From positions 1-64,000 of the IMG/VR virus record IMGVR_UViG_3300005921_000001: a stretch of 64,000 nucleotides of DNA. The stretch is one strand, 5' to 3'. Source of the stretch: a virus. This document shows, piece by piece, positions 47,732 through 55,771 of this stretch. The notes beneath the pieces were generated by a model that searched no databases, had not been told where the DNA came from, and saw only the letters and a program-made list of their open reading frames with translations. Numbering within the stretch: the stretch's first letter is position 1; each line of letters opens with the position of its first letter. A program made the position numbers and the translations under genes.

Positions 47732-48714
47732 TGCACATACTCCTTGGGTAGCGGCATCGTGGCTTCGTTGGGAATGGTTTTACGGTACTGGCGCCAGCCT
47801 CGGAAATTGCCGTGCTGTTCAGGATTGGCAAAGCGCGCTACAATAGTCATCGGCATTTTACAGTTTTTCTTTTGCTCTTCCGTCAATTCCGCCGGGAAAG
47901 TTATATCATATGGACCTGTTATTTCATCTGGCGTGGCCTGATGCTCAAAAGGACTCAAATGTTTCGACGCCAATAGTCGGTCGTAAAGCACAAGGTCTTC
48001 TTCCACGGTGCTGCGGCGGCCGGTCTCATGGCTCTCGTAGCTTACACGAGCACAGCGGGCGACTGAAATTTTAATGCACATCTCTAGTGCTTCGTTTGTT
48101 TTTTCAGAAACACTTGGTTGATATGCATCGGAAGGAACTACAAAGGGTAAATGCCACTGATTATGCGCAAGCGGTTTTGGTATTACCATGCTACGTGCTT
48201 CCCACATGGCAACGGCCAAGGCATGCATTTCCGGCTGCGCAGCCTTATCGAGTCGTAGGCCGAAGAAATTGTCCCATTCGGTCGCTGTCACCACGACGTT
48301 GATGTGGAGGAACGGTTCAAGGATGCGGTTGACGATTTGTTTGTGTAATCCAAATGACAGAAGATACTCAGCGTTATCAGCCGCCGCTATAGCTGCACCC
48401 CTCCAGCCATGCTCGCAAGTTGCTTTAGTATTGTACCAGCCATGCGGCCCACGTTCCTCATTTGTTATTTCCTCGACGGCCTGCATCCCCGGCTGGTTCT
48501 TGCCCCAAAACACAGGCGCGGCGCGTAGCGCATCCGAGCGAACTTCTTCAATGGATTTGGCAACCGGAATGGCGCGGCTGCTGGATGCGTTGCGACTGAA
48601 GACGCGGTGGGTAAGAAATTCGCCGTGAATAAACTTCGGATAACGAAGCTTCATCGTCGTCAGGCGAATACCTTCGGGCGAAATGCTATCGCAGATGACT
48701 TTGGCTTCGATCAT
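47725..48714 (-). CDS. thyX: Flavin-dependent thymidylate synthase
   Basis: The 329-residue protein has a ThyX signature variant HRVFSRNASSSRAIPVAK near residue 36, plus HKQIVNRILEPFLHINVVVTATEWDNFF, RSMVIPKPLA and KHLSPFEHQA. ThyX makes dTMP from dUMP using FAD, NADPH and methylene-tetrahydrofolate. It is longer than typical ThyX (about 220-260), a form common in phages. With RNR and dCTP deaminase it completes a dTTP route. Confidence 0.9.
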   Translation of the reverse strand: MIEAKVICDSISPEGIRLTTMKLRYPKFIHGEFLTHRVFSRNASSSRAIPVAKSIEEVRSDALRAAPVFWGKNQPGMQAVEEITNEERGPHGWYNTKATCEHGWRGAAIAAADNAEYLLSFGLHKQIVNRILEPFLHINVVVTATEWDNFFGLRLDKAAQPEMHALAVAMWEARSMVIPKPLAHNQWHLPFVVPSDAYQPSVSEKTNEALEMCIKISVARCARVSYESHETGRRSTVEEDLVLYDRLLASKHLSPFEHQATPDEITGPYDITFPAELTEEQKKNCKMPMTIVARFANPEQHGNFRGWRQYRKTIPNEATMPLPKEYVQC

Positions 48715-49085
48715 CGTTTCTTATTCCTTATCAATCGTTTCTTTTGCCGCGCTACTAAAAAATTAACCATTATAGCGACTTGCTGTTTCTTTTCTTCATT
48801 CATAATTTCCCTGTTCAAATACCAACGCGATTTCTTCAAATCCTCCAACCGATCCGCGCCGGGCTTTTCGCCGGCACGCCAGATGTATTTCAGCGCATTG
48901 CCAAGGCAGAAGTTGAAATGCTCGGCAACCGCAATACATTCGACACCGCTTGGATGTTTGTTGTAGTGTGGCGGGTGGTCGACCAAATCTGGTTTAGTAT
49001 CAGAGATCAAAAGTCCTTGTCGCTTGAGTAATCTGCGCGGAGCTTTCGTGAGTCGCGTTGTCATTTTCACCATAGGTTTAGCCAT
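48711..49085 (-). CDS. DUF3310 protein
   Basis: The 124-residue product contains VDHPPHYNKHPSGVECIAVA, then LGNALKYIWRAGEKPG and EDLKKSRWYLNREI, the full DUF3310 pattern. These are common phage proteins, sometimes labelled nucleotide kinase-like. The N-terminus is basic. Its stop overlaps the thyX start. Confidence 0.85.
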   Translation of the reverse strand: MAKPMVKMTTRLTKAPRRLLKRQGLLISDTKPDLVDHPPHYNKHPSGVECIAVAEHFNFCLGNALKYIWRAGEKPGADRLEDLKKSRWYLNREIMNEEKKQQVAIMVNFLVARQKKRLIRNKKR

Positions 49086-49088
49086 TAG

Positions 49089-49181
49089 TCACACTCCTGC
49101 CAAATGTATTTCCTCATCCGTAGGTTCTCGCAAGATGCCTTCAATGCGGTTCGACTCACGAACAAAATCGACGATGCTCAT
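49089..49181 (-). CDS. Truncated Fic/Doc N-terminus-like small ORF
   Basis: The ATG at 49181 (AAGGAAGG upstream) gives 30 residues: MSIVDFVRESNRIEGILREP then TDEEI. The ESNRIEGI segment is typical of the N-terminus of longer phage Fic/Doc-like proteins. Here a TGA ends it early, so it may be a remnant or a minimal peptide. Confidence 0.45.
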   Translation of the reverse strand: MSIVDFVRESNRIEGILREPTDEEIHLAGV

Positions 49182-49197
49182 GCTTCTACGCCTTCCT

Positions 49198-49359
49198 TCA
49201 CTGGTGCAGGATACAATCTTGCACTTCAAAATATGACCCCGCCTCGTTTGAATGCTGCGTCTTTGCTGAGGCTTCCGCCTTCTCTTTGTCTATGAAAGCT
49301 TCAACAGGATACGCGCCGTCTGCATACTCAACTCTCATCATAACCACGTAGATTCTCAT
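49198..49359 (-). CDS. Small hypothetical protein
   Basis: The ATG at 49359 overlaps the upstream DUF2493 stop (ATGA), giving 53 residues of a small alpha/beta pattern (MRIYVVMMRVEYADGAYPVE, then FIDKEKAEASAK). Its ending (FEVQDCILHQ) is like other short phage proteins. Confidence 0.55.
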   Translation of the reverse strand: MRIYVVMMRVEYADGAYPVEAFIDKEKAEASAKTQHSNEAGSYFEVQDCILHQ

Positions 49360-49700
49360 GCTTCTACAACCTCCACTCCAGCCGCACGCGCCTTGCGCAG
49401 CATGTCCGCCGTTCCCCTGCCGCCGGGGAATGCTACGACCAGCGTAGGGCGGCCGTCCGCAAGCATGTTGCTGTTGCGTATCGGGCCGGCGCGGACACCA
49501 TAGGCATTCCAATCCGCATAGTAGGTATAGCGGCTTAGTCCGCGTTTCATGGCCCATCCCCGCGCAAAACTATCCGCTCCGCGCGCGCCGCCTTCAATCA
49601 GGTGTGTAAAATTATACTTGGCGTGCAAGGCGTCCAGCATAGCGAAGACATGTTCCCGATTGGCATAGTCCCTGCCACCGCAAACTAGAACTGTGGTCAT
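49356..49700 (-). CDS. DUF2493 (SLOG-superfamily) protein
   Basis: The ATG at 49700 gives 114 residues. It shows VLVCGGRDYANREHVFAML, HLIEGGARGADSFARGWA and LVVAFPGGRGTADMLRKA, the DUF2493/YspA pattern of the SLOG nucleotide-binding fold. It may sense or bind a nucleotide signal; function unproven. Coupled by ATGA to both neighbours. Confidence 0.85.
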   Translation of the reverse strand: MTTVLVCGGRDYANREHVFAMLDALHAKYNFTHLIEGGARGADSFARGWAMKRGLSRYTYYADWNAYGVRAGPIRNSNMLADGRPTLVVAFPGGRGTADMLRKARAAGVEVVEA

Positions 49701-49870
49701 TCGCAACTAACCTCATAAACGTCACAGCGTTCAATCTTTACGCAGTGCTTCTTCGCTTCAGCGTGTTTCGCAGCCTCCTTCTCGGCTGTTTTATAATTAT
49801 CAGATTCCCAAGAGCACCTTTGACACCTCGCGATTGCATGAATGATTGATGGCTCAGTCTTGTTCATCAT
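49697..49870 (-). CDS. Small zinc-finger-like protein
   Basis: A 57-residue frame from ATG 49870 (or 49867), overlapping the helicase stop and the DUF2493 start (both ATGA). It has CQRCSWESDNY near residue 15 and a later H-x6-HC, so a small zinc site is likely. Similar single zinc-finger peptides are known in phages. Confidence 0.6.
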   Translation of the reverse strand: MMNKTEPSIIHAIARCQRCSWESDNYKTAEKEAAKHAEAKKHCVKIERCDVYEVSCE

Positions 49871-51330
49871 AACCTATACCCATACGCCGTTTGCGGGGCT
49901 ACCATCACCAGCCGTTCGCTGGCGCGGGTCATTCCAACATAGAAAACACGGTGCTCGCTATCCGGATCGATTGCGTAGCCCCGTTCGACACGCGGCGTCA
50001 TATCGGTACAAAGCAGCACGTTGGCGGCTTCGGCGCCTTTGGAGCCGTGAATCGTATCTATGCGGATGCGCGGAGCATCGGTCAAACGCTCGTTGCGCCG
50101 TAAACATGCCAGGTAATATTCGCGCGTCTCCAGCGCAATGTTCACCAACGCATCGTGCCATATCAAGTTTGTATCGTAACCTAATTCGGCTGCTGTGTAG
50201 GTTCGATCCTCGGGCGCTTCTCCTAGCGTCCAAGGAAGGCCAGCGGCTGAAAATGCGAAGTGGGCATTTTCAGCCGTGATGCTTTTCCCGGCGCGCAAGG
50301 CTTCATGGGCTTGAATGGCTTTCACATCAGCAGCATCAACCGACGACTCCCCTTTCACCGAATAGATTACCCCCTGTTCCCGAGTGGTTTGGATCAGGGG
50401 GGTTAGCTGCTTGCGGGTTCGCGCAAGCAGCAGCCAATGGCCTTGACTCAAGTCTGCTTCTTCGGGGTTGGCTACCCAATCAACGGTCCCTTTCCGTTGA
50501 TTGGGTAGCCACGGGCGATGCCGCTGGCGTCTAACCCTGCTTGCTACTTCGCTGGCTGCATCGAACACGGCTTGAGGGATGCGGTGGGAAAGCGGGAGGT
50601 AGTCGATTTCATAGTCAAGGTTCAGGAAGTAGTCGTCGGCTGCTCCGGCCCATTTGTGAATACTCTGCAAATGATCGCCGGCCACATACAGCGCATCGAC
50701 ATTGGCAAAGGCGCGCTCGGCTACCGCCCATTGCAGCAATGTGAAATCCTGGGCTTCGTCAACGATAGCTATATCGACCGGCACGGGTCCGGCTTCGCGG
50801 AGGAACCGTTCAAGAATGTCGGTAAAGTCGATTAGTCCGGTATCGAAACGGAAGGCGCTGTAGGCTTCCGAAAAGCGCAACAGGCGGAACCAGTCTATTT
50901 CACCGCCGTGGTCCTGCCACGCGGCTTGCAAAGATTGGCGGGTGGTCCGGGTGTAATGGTCGAGTGTCAGCAACGGATCGGCGTTCATGCCGGCGGCGGG
51001 TGCGTCGGTATCGGTGCTGGTTGATGTAATTAGTTCGCCGGTTACGCCCGCAAGATCAGATAGATGCTCGTTGCCTAGAATATCGGAACGCTTCAAGACC
51101 AATTGCCGGAATGCAAGGCTATGGAGTGTGCGGAAATATGGAAGATCATCGGCGCTGAATCCGAATTGCTCTTCCGCGCGGTGGCGCGCTTCCCCTACCG
51201 CCGCCCGCGTGAACGAAACAAAGGCTATGCGGTCGGGCCGCGTGCCTGCTTCAAGGGCCGCTGCCATTATGTTCAGCGCGCGGGTTGTCTTGCCGGCGCC
51301 GGGGCCGCCGATCAGGAGGGTGCGTTTCAT
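49867..51330 (-). CDS. UvrD/Rep-family SF1 helicase 2
   Basis: The ATG at 51330 overlaps the upstream stop (ATGA) and starts MKRTLLIGGPGAGKTTRALN, putting Walker A at the very N-terminus; this gives 487 residues. Other motifs: FTRAAVGEARHRA (Ia), IAIVDEAQDFT (II), GDHLQSIHKWAGA (III), LSHRIP (IV), RIDTIHGSKGAEA (V) and YVGMTRASERLV (VI). It is distinct from helicase 1, closest in style to UvrD-like helicases of T4 Dda or phage type. Three perfect inverted repeats lie within 270 bp of its coding sequence. Confidence 0.9.
   Translation of the reverse strand: MKRTLLIGGPGAGKTTRALNIMAAALEAGTRPDRIAFVSFTRAAVGEARHRAEEQFGFSADDLPYFRTLHSLAFRQLVLKRSDILGNEHLSDLAGVTGELITSTSTDTDAPAAGMNADPLLTLDHYTRTTRQSLQAAWQDHGGEIDWFRLLRFSEAYSAFRFDTGLIDFTDILERFLREAGPVPVDIAIVDEAQDFTLLQWAVAERAFANVDALYVAGDHLQSIHKWAGAADDYFLNLDYEIDYLPLSHRIPQAVFDAASEVASRVRRQRHRPWLPNQRKGTVDWVANPEEADLSQGHWLLLARTRKQLTPLIQTTREQGVIYSVKGESSVDAADVKAIQAHEALRAGKSITAENAHFAFSAAGLPWTLGEAPEDRTYTAAELGYDTNLIWHDALVNIALETREYYLACLRRNERLTDAPRIRIDTIHGSKGAEAANVLLCTDMTPRVERGYAIDPDSEHRVFYVGMTRASERLVMVAPQTAYGYRL
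50244..50510. repeat. Three perfect inverted repeats inside helicase 2
   Basis: Arms 50244-50256/50264-50276 (13 bp, loop gaagtgg), 50406-50415/50422-50431 (10 bp, loop ggttcg), and 50470-50486/50494-50510 (17 bp, ggctacccaatcaacgg, loop tcccttt). All lie in coding sequence between motifs IV and V. Confidence 0.85.
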
Positions 51331-51812
51331 GGCATATCTGCGTCGGTTATTTTTTGCCAACGTGCAACAGCCACAAGTGCTTCTGGGGTTTGCCACAAAC
51401 GAGCTATTTGGTAGTTATTGGACGCAGCATTGTTATCTTTTTTACTACAAACAAGCGTCTCTCGACATTGTAATGGTTTGAATGGGGTTGTGTGAATTTC
51501 ACACAAACCCTTTTTCAAAAAAGTACAACGTCCTTTACACCAACCAGTAAATGCAGCCATAAATCCGCCTTCCATTTCTGGACCGGCGCACCCTTCGCAA
51601 CCAATAGAGGCAGGGCATAAAACAATAATACGTTCGTCATTATTGCATTCGGCACTTGGCTCCAACCAATCGGCCATAAGCCGTTGAGCGTACCCAGCAT
51701 CGATTGCGCATGTTGCTTCTTCTGGTGTCATCCAACCAGGGTTGTGTTCGCACGCGCCAACGCAATACTTGCATGTGCAAGATTCAATTGTACCTTTTAA
51801 CTTGGTTGTCAT
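51327..51812 (-). CDS. Cys-rich YkgJ-like metal-binding protein
   Basis: The ATG at 51812 overlaps the dCTP deaminase stop (ATGA), giving 161 residues with about 14 Cys, including CTCKYCVGAC near the start, GCEGCAGP, and GRCTFLKKGLCEIHTTPFKP followed by LQCRE. This resembles the YkgJ-like zinc/iron-chelating family. GACEHNPGWMTPEEA matches phage members. The cofactor and role are not known. Confidence 0.7.
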   Translation of the reverse strand: MTTKLKGTIESCTCKYCVGACEHNPGWMTPEEATCAIDAGYAQRLMADWLEPSAECNNDERIIVLCPASIGCEGCAGPEMEGGFMAAFTGWCKGRCTFLKKGLCEIHTTPFKPLQCRETLVCSKKDNNAASNNYQIARLWQTPEALVAVARWQKITDADMP

Positions 51813-52264
51813 TTCGCCTCCTGCGGTCCACGATCCTGGTTCTGGTATTTGCCGGTGTAGCGCGTTGCGTCGTCGACCCTGTGGAAAACCACTTGTGCTA
51901 TACCTACGCCACGGGGAACGATCAGCGCATAGTTGGTATGGTTGGTCAGTTCTAGCGTCAAGTAGCCGAACCAACCCGGTTCAATGACTGTGTTTTGAAC
52001 GGTTAAACCTTTACGTGCCCATGAGGATTTATCGTGAACAATGCCGAGCACATCCGGCGGCATCGTAAACCGCTCTATGGTTGACACCAAACAGAAACCC
52101 CCTGCCCCCAACAAAAGCTTTTTCCTAACTCCTTTGCTATCGAACTCCACGCGAACATCGTAGCCAGCCGGGCCAAGCCCGTAGGTCATGCCTGCATATT
52201 CGGTGCGCTCGCAGAAAGGGTCTACGGGGCGGAGCTGGCGGAGCGTGGTGGCGGAGAGGATCAT
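51809..52264 (-). CDS. dcd: dCTP deaminase / dUTPase-family protein
   Basis: The ATG at 52264 overlaps a short upstream ORF (ATGA), giving 151 residues. The trimeric dUTPase/DCD motifs are visible: GPAGYDVRVEF, IVHDKSSWARKGL, NTVIEPGWFGYLTLELTN (catalytic Glu in VIEPGW), GIAQVVFH and YTGKYQNQ. This ending favours dCTP deaminase, supplying dUTP/dUMP to ThyX. First large gene after promoter C. Confidence 0.88.
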   Translation of the reverse strand: MILSATTLRQLRPVDPFCERTEYAGMTYGLGPAGYDVRVEFDSKGVRKKLLLGAGGFCLVSTIERFTMPPDVLGIVHDKSSWARKGLTVQNTVIEPGWFGYLTLELTNHTNYALIVPRGVGIAQVVFHRVDDATRYTGKYQNQDRGPQEAK

Positions 52265-52308
52265 GGCTTGGCAACCATGATTAACAAGCGACGTTCTTCC
52301 GCGATCAT
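52261..52308 (-). CDS. 15-residue leader peptide
   Basis: ATG 52308 has a strong site (GGGAGG) and the TGA overlaps the dCTP deaminase ATG. The peptide (MIAEERRLLIMVAKP) probably only couples translation; the arrangement repeats that of helicase 1. Confidence 0.4.
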   Translation of the reverse strand: MIAEERRLLIMVAKP

Positions 52309-52332
52309 GCAATCCTCCCATAGCTTCCGGCT

Positions 52333-52363
52333 TGCCTAAACCCCTTGCGGGCGAAAGTAAAGC
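52333..52363 (-). promoter_or_regulatory. Leftward promoter candidate C
   Basis: Minus strand GCTTTACTTTCGCCC with -35-like TTTACT, 17-base spacer and -10-like TAGGCA, 25 bases before the leader peptide ATG. Confidence 0.55.
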
Positions 52364-52370
52364 GGTATTT

Positions 52371-52538
52371 TCAAGTGTGCGGTATGGCCTTCAATGCTTG
52401 CGCCGCTGCTTCAAGTTCGACTGCTGCGTATTCGATCAGGCTGCGCCAGACGCGCTTCTTGACCACCATTGTTACCAACACACCTGCGGCGCGGAAGGCG
52501 TGGTCGGCTGCTTGGCTTACTTGAGCGCCGGGCGTCAT
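52371..52538 (-). CDS. Small helical protein after RNR
   Basis: The ATG at 52538 overlaps the RNR stop (ATGA). The 55-residue product is helical (GAQVSQAADHAFRAAGVLVT, SLIEYAAVELEAAAQAL). The coupling and the clean frame support it; role unknown. Confidence 0.5.
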   Translation of the reverse strand: MTPGAQVSQAADHAFRAAGVLVTMVVKKRVWRSLIEYAAVELEAAAQALKAIPHT

Positions 52539-54238
52539 TCGCAACTCCTCCGGCCTATTTCGTCAATGGCGCAAGTAAGTTCATCGGATGGCGCGCTGGT
52601 AAGCAGCGCGCCGCGCTTGCCATCGCGGTTGAAAGTTGTGCACCCCTTGCCACCGCCGGCATGAACCTTGGAATAGATTCCTACGAAATCCGCCCACGGC
52701 ATTGAGCCATTGACATTGCAGGTTTTGGAAACGGCGCTATCGACATACCGTTGGGCGGTCAGGAGGACTGCTACATGCTCGTCCGCTGTTACCTCATCAC
52801 AAACCTTACCGCGAACGCTAAGGAACTGCGCGCCGTAGTCCTCGAAAGTATCTACGATGCGCCCTTCCGGCGTCATGATTGGGCGCTCGGTCTTGTAGGC
52901 AAAGACCGGCTCTATGCCGCTGCTTACGTTGTCGGCGCACAAACTGATCGTTCCGGTTGGCGCAATGCTTGTTAGATGGCTGTTGCGAATACCGTGTTTG
53001 ACTATGCCATCCTGAATATCAGGGGGGAGTGTTTGGATGAATTTTCCTTCGGTGTAGGGACTAGCGAACAAGGGGAAGGGGCCTTTTTCCTTCGCCAGTT
53101 CAATGGACGCGCGGTAGCATTCATCGCGTATGGTTTCCAGAACCTTTGCCTCGAATTCAAGAAAACCCGGCGATCCATATTTGTTTCCCAAAGCTTCGCC
53201 CGCATTTGCCAGCCCCATGACGCCTAACCCCATGCGGCGTTTGTTATACGCTTCCTGCGCTTGCGCGGGCCAAGGGTACAGGGAGCGGTCCACCACGTTG
53301 TCCATGGCACGGACTACTGCTAGGATGTCGACGCGTAGTTGGTCGAAGCTGAAATCATATGCAGGATTGGTTGTTGCAGGGTTAAGGCCGTTCGGTGACA
53401 GGTACTTCACCAGATTGAACGATCCCAACAAACAGGCGCCGTAAGGTGGAAGTGGCTGCTCCCCGCAAGGATTACAGGCTGCGATCTGTTCGCAGTACCA
53501 AAGATTGTTCGTCTTGTTGACGGTATCGACGAAGAAGACACCGGGCTCGGCCCATTCCCATGTCGAACGCATGATCTTCTGCCAAAGGTCAACGGCACGG
53601 ACTTCGCGGTCGGTCTGGCCGCCGAAGCTTAGCGGAAATAACGCATCGTTGGCTACCGCTTCCATGAACGCATCGGTTACGGCGACTGAAATGTTGAAGC
53701 CTTCCAACGCGCTGGGAACCTGTTTGGCAAAGATGAATTCCTCGATGTCGGGATGATCAACCCGCAAAATCCCCATCTGTGCGCCCCGGCGGTGACCGCT
53801 GGACTGCATCGTAAGCCCGGTTACGTTATATAACGACATGAAAGAAACAGGCCCGGTGGCGTCCGATTCAATTTGCTTTACGCGGTATCCGCGCGGTCGC
53901 AGTGTCGAAAAATCGTATCCTATGCCGCCGCCGAGCTTCGCCGTTTGTGCGGATTCGGTCAAACGTTGCATGATCGATCCGTCGCCATCTACCAGGCTAT
54001 CGTTGATAGTCCCCGATACATAACAATTAAAGCTGGTAGTTCGCCTCGTAGCGCCAATGGAACCTTGTATCCGGCCGCCGGGGCAGAACCGCTGTTCGAG
54101 CAGAATATCGCGCAATTCATGGTAATGATCGCCATTATCCGCAAGTCCAAATGAAACACGGTTGGCATACTCTTTGAAGCTTTCCCGGCGTCCCCGGTAC
54201 TTCATTCCGTGGTAGCGGTCGGCGCTTTCGGTGTGCAT
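52535..54238 (-). CDS. nrdJ: Class II (adenosylcobalamin-dependent) ribonucleotide reductase
   Basis: The 567-residue protein directly abuts the primase gene (TAG then ATG). It shows RFCPGGRIQGS, TTSFNCYVSGTIND, AKLGGGIGYDFS, the active site ACNPCGEQPLPPYGACLLGS, and SIAPTGTISLCADNVSSGIEP. Single-chain size and lack of class I/III features point to class II, which uses coenzyme B12 to make dNDPs or dNTPs. The C-terminal Cys (SCE) could be part of the redox tail. B12 availability in the host is implied. Confidence 0.9.
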   Translation of the reverse strand: MHTESADRYHGMKYRGRRESFKEYANRVSFGLADNGDHYHELRDILLEQRFCPGGRIQGSIGATRRTTSFNCYVSGTINDSLVDGDGSIMQRLTESAQTAKLGGGIGYDFSTLRPRGYRVKQIESDATGPVSFMSLYNVTGLTMQSSGHRRGAQMGILRVDHPDIEEFIFAKQVPSALEGFNISVAVTDAFMEAVANDALFPLSFGGQTDREVRAVDLWQKIMRSTWEWAEPGVFFVDTVNKTNNLWYCEQIAACNPCGEQPLPPYGACLLGSFNLVKYLSPNGLNPATTNPAYDFSFDQLRVDILAVVRAMDNVVDRSLYPWPAQAQEAYNKRRMGLGVMGLANAGEALGNKYGSPGFLEFEAKVLETIRDECYRASIELAKEKGPFPLFASPYTEGKFIQTLPPDIQDGIVKHGIRNSHLTSIAPTGTISLCADNVSSGIEPVFAYKTERPIMTPEGRIVDTFEDYGAQFLSVRGKVCDEVTADEHVAVLLTAQRYVDSAVSKTCNVNGSMPWADFVGIYSKVHAGGGKGCTTFNRDGKRGALLTSAPSDELTCAIDEIGRRSCE

Positions 54239-55771
54239 CTACATCTTCTCCATGGTTGCGCGCGGGATATCGTGCGGCTCGGTTTGATGGCTGGGGGCGG
54301 GAATGCTCCAGTAGGAAAGCTCCTTGCCTTTGATAACGGCAGTATGGTTCTTGACGCCGCGCCGGGCAAGCACACGGTAGAGTTCGCGTTCGCTGCTGAC
54401 CGTAGCTTTATGGCGGTGCATGTAGTCCATAAAATCCGTTGAACAAAAGTAGGTACGTCCATCGCCATCCGTGTAGGGCTTCCCCAACAGCAATTCGTCC
54501 AAATTGCGCCCGATAACCCTGCTGGTACAAAAGCGGACAAGCAGCACCCACAACTGACCTTCTTTGGTAGCGTCCTCCGGTACGGGCGTCCGGTTGGCTT
54601 TCGCCAGCCTTTCGCCAACAATTTCGCGCCAGGTGGAATCCTTCACGAATGCCGGCCAGACGCCAAGCTTCTCGAAACACACCTTCTGGAAACGGCGCTG
54701 ATCCATAATGTCTTCGGTGGAAATTTCAAGCCTCAACCCGTTCACATCCCACATCCAAAGCGGTGGATCGGTATCCAGAAGATCAAGATCGCCGAATGTT
54801 ACTTGCGGATCGTCCGCCGATCCCGCTACCCCGTACTTCCGGGTAAGGCATACCCCCCTGTTACAGACCGAACAAATAGGCTCCTGGCGGCATTGAAATG
54901 AGTAATGTTTCTTGGAAAGTGATTTGGCTATCGACGCCAATTCGCGACTGGTCAAGGGGGGTTTCATTAGGGTGTTGTAGGCTGAAAAATGCTTTAACCA
55001 ATCTTCCTTGTAACGTTTCTTCAAATAGACTGCTATGTTGAACATGCCGTTGTTCTGCCAATCGCCAAACCCTATGCGGGCGCGCGTTTCAAGGCAGGGC
55101 GGGGCTTCTTTCAACAGGTCGTCGTAGCTGTCGCCGTGTGTTGGGGTTTGGAAGGATTCCAGTTCGGCGGGTGTGATTGCTGTGGTATCGACAAGGCTTA
55201 AGAATTCTTCCGGCGTAGCGGCACTAGCATCGGGTTTTAGGGCATAGCGAAGTGTGCGGTCGCCCCCATTGTAAGGAATGTTGATCCAGTTTCCGGTATC
55301 GGCTTCCGACGCCAGCTTGGATTGCTTGGGAAATACCTCGACGCCGGGGTAGCCAAGCAGGACGGCCCATTCGGCAAGCTTGGCGCGGACCAGTGCTGCC
55401 GGGGCTTTGGGTCTGCAAAACAGGTATAGATGCGCGCCCCCACTTTTCGTTCGGCATAGAATTAGAGGAAGCTTATAGCTTGTTATGTTGTTCAGTAGTG
55501 CGGCAAGGTCCAGGGGGTAGACATCTACGTCTATGGCACCGAACGATGTTGTACCTTCGTCGTCGATTGGAATTATGCCTAGCCCTAAGCGGCCTTCAAG
55601 GTGGTTGCGCCATAGTTCGGTTGTTACAGGTTCTTGCGTGGTCCACGCTTTACCTTTGATCTTGCCTTCGCCATCGGCCTTGGCGCCGTTAGGTATTTCA
55701 TACCGCCCATGCGCGCGGGCAAGGCCGCTGAAGGCGGCTGCAAAGCCGTGGATGGTGGCGGGGGTTAGCAT
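54239..55771 (-). CDS. AEP-superfamily primase
   Basis: The 510-residue protein has the archaeo-eukaryotic primase pattern: GLGIIPIDDEGTTSFGAIDV, with the catalytic DVD at 81-83, and SGGAHLYLF with His 114. NWINIPYN follows near residue 160. A Cys cluster (CRQEPICSVCNRGVC) near 295-310 may bind zinc. The C-terminal region (DLLDTDPPLWMWD onward) may be a helical regulatory domain. It lies with RNR, so priming and dNTP supply are coexpressed. Confidence 0.82.
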   Translation of the reverse strand: MLTPATIHGFAAAFSGLARAHGRYEIPNGAKADGEGKIKGKAWTTQEPVTTELWRNHLEGRLGLGIIPIDDEGTTSFGAIDVDVYPLDLAALLNNITSYKLPLILCRTKSGGAHLYLFCRPKAPAALVRAKLAEWAVLLGYPGVEVFPKQSKLASEADTGNWINIPYNGGDRTLRYALKPDASAATPEEFLSLVDTTAITPAELESFQTPTHGDSYDDLLKEAPPCLETRARIGFGDWQNNGMFNIAVYLKKRYKEDWLKHFSAYNTLMKPPLTSRELASIAKSLSKKHYSFQCRQEPICSVCNRGVCLTRKYGVAGSADDPQVTFGDLDLLDTDPPLWMWDVNGLRLEISTEDIMDQRRFQKVCFEKLGVWPAFVKDSTWREIVGERLAKANRTPVPEDATKEGQLWVLLVRFCTSRVIGRNLDELLLGKPYTDGDGRTYFCSTDFMDYMHRHKATVSSERELYRVLARRGVKNHTAVIKGKELSYWSIPAPSHQTEPHDIPRATMEKM

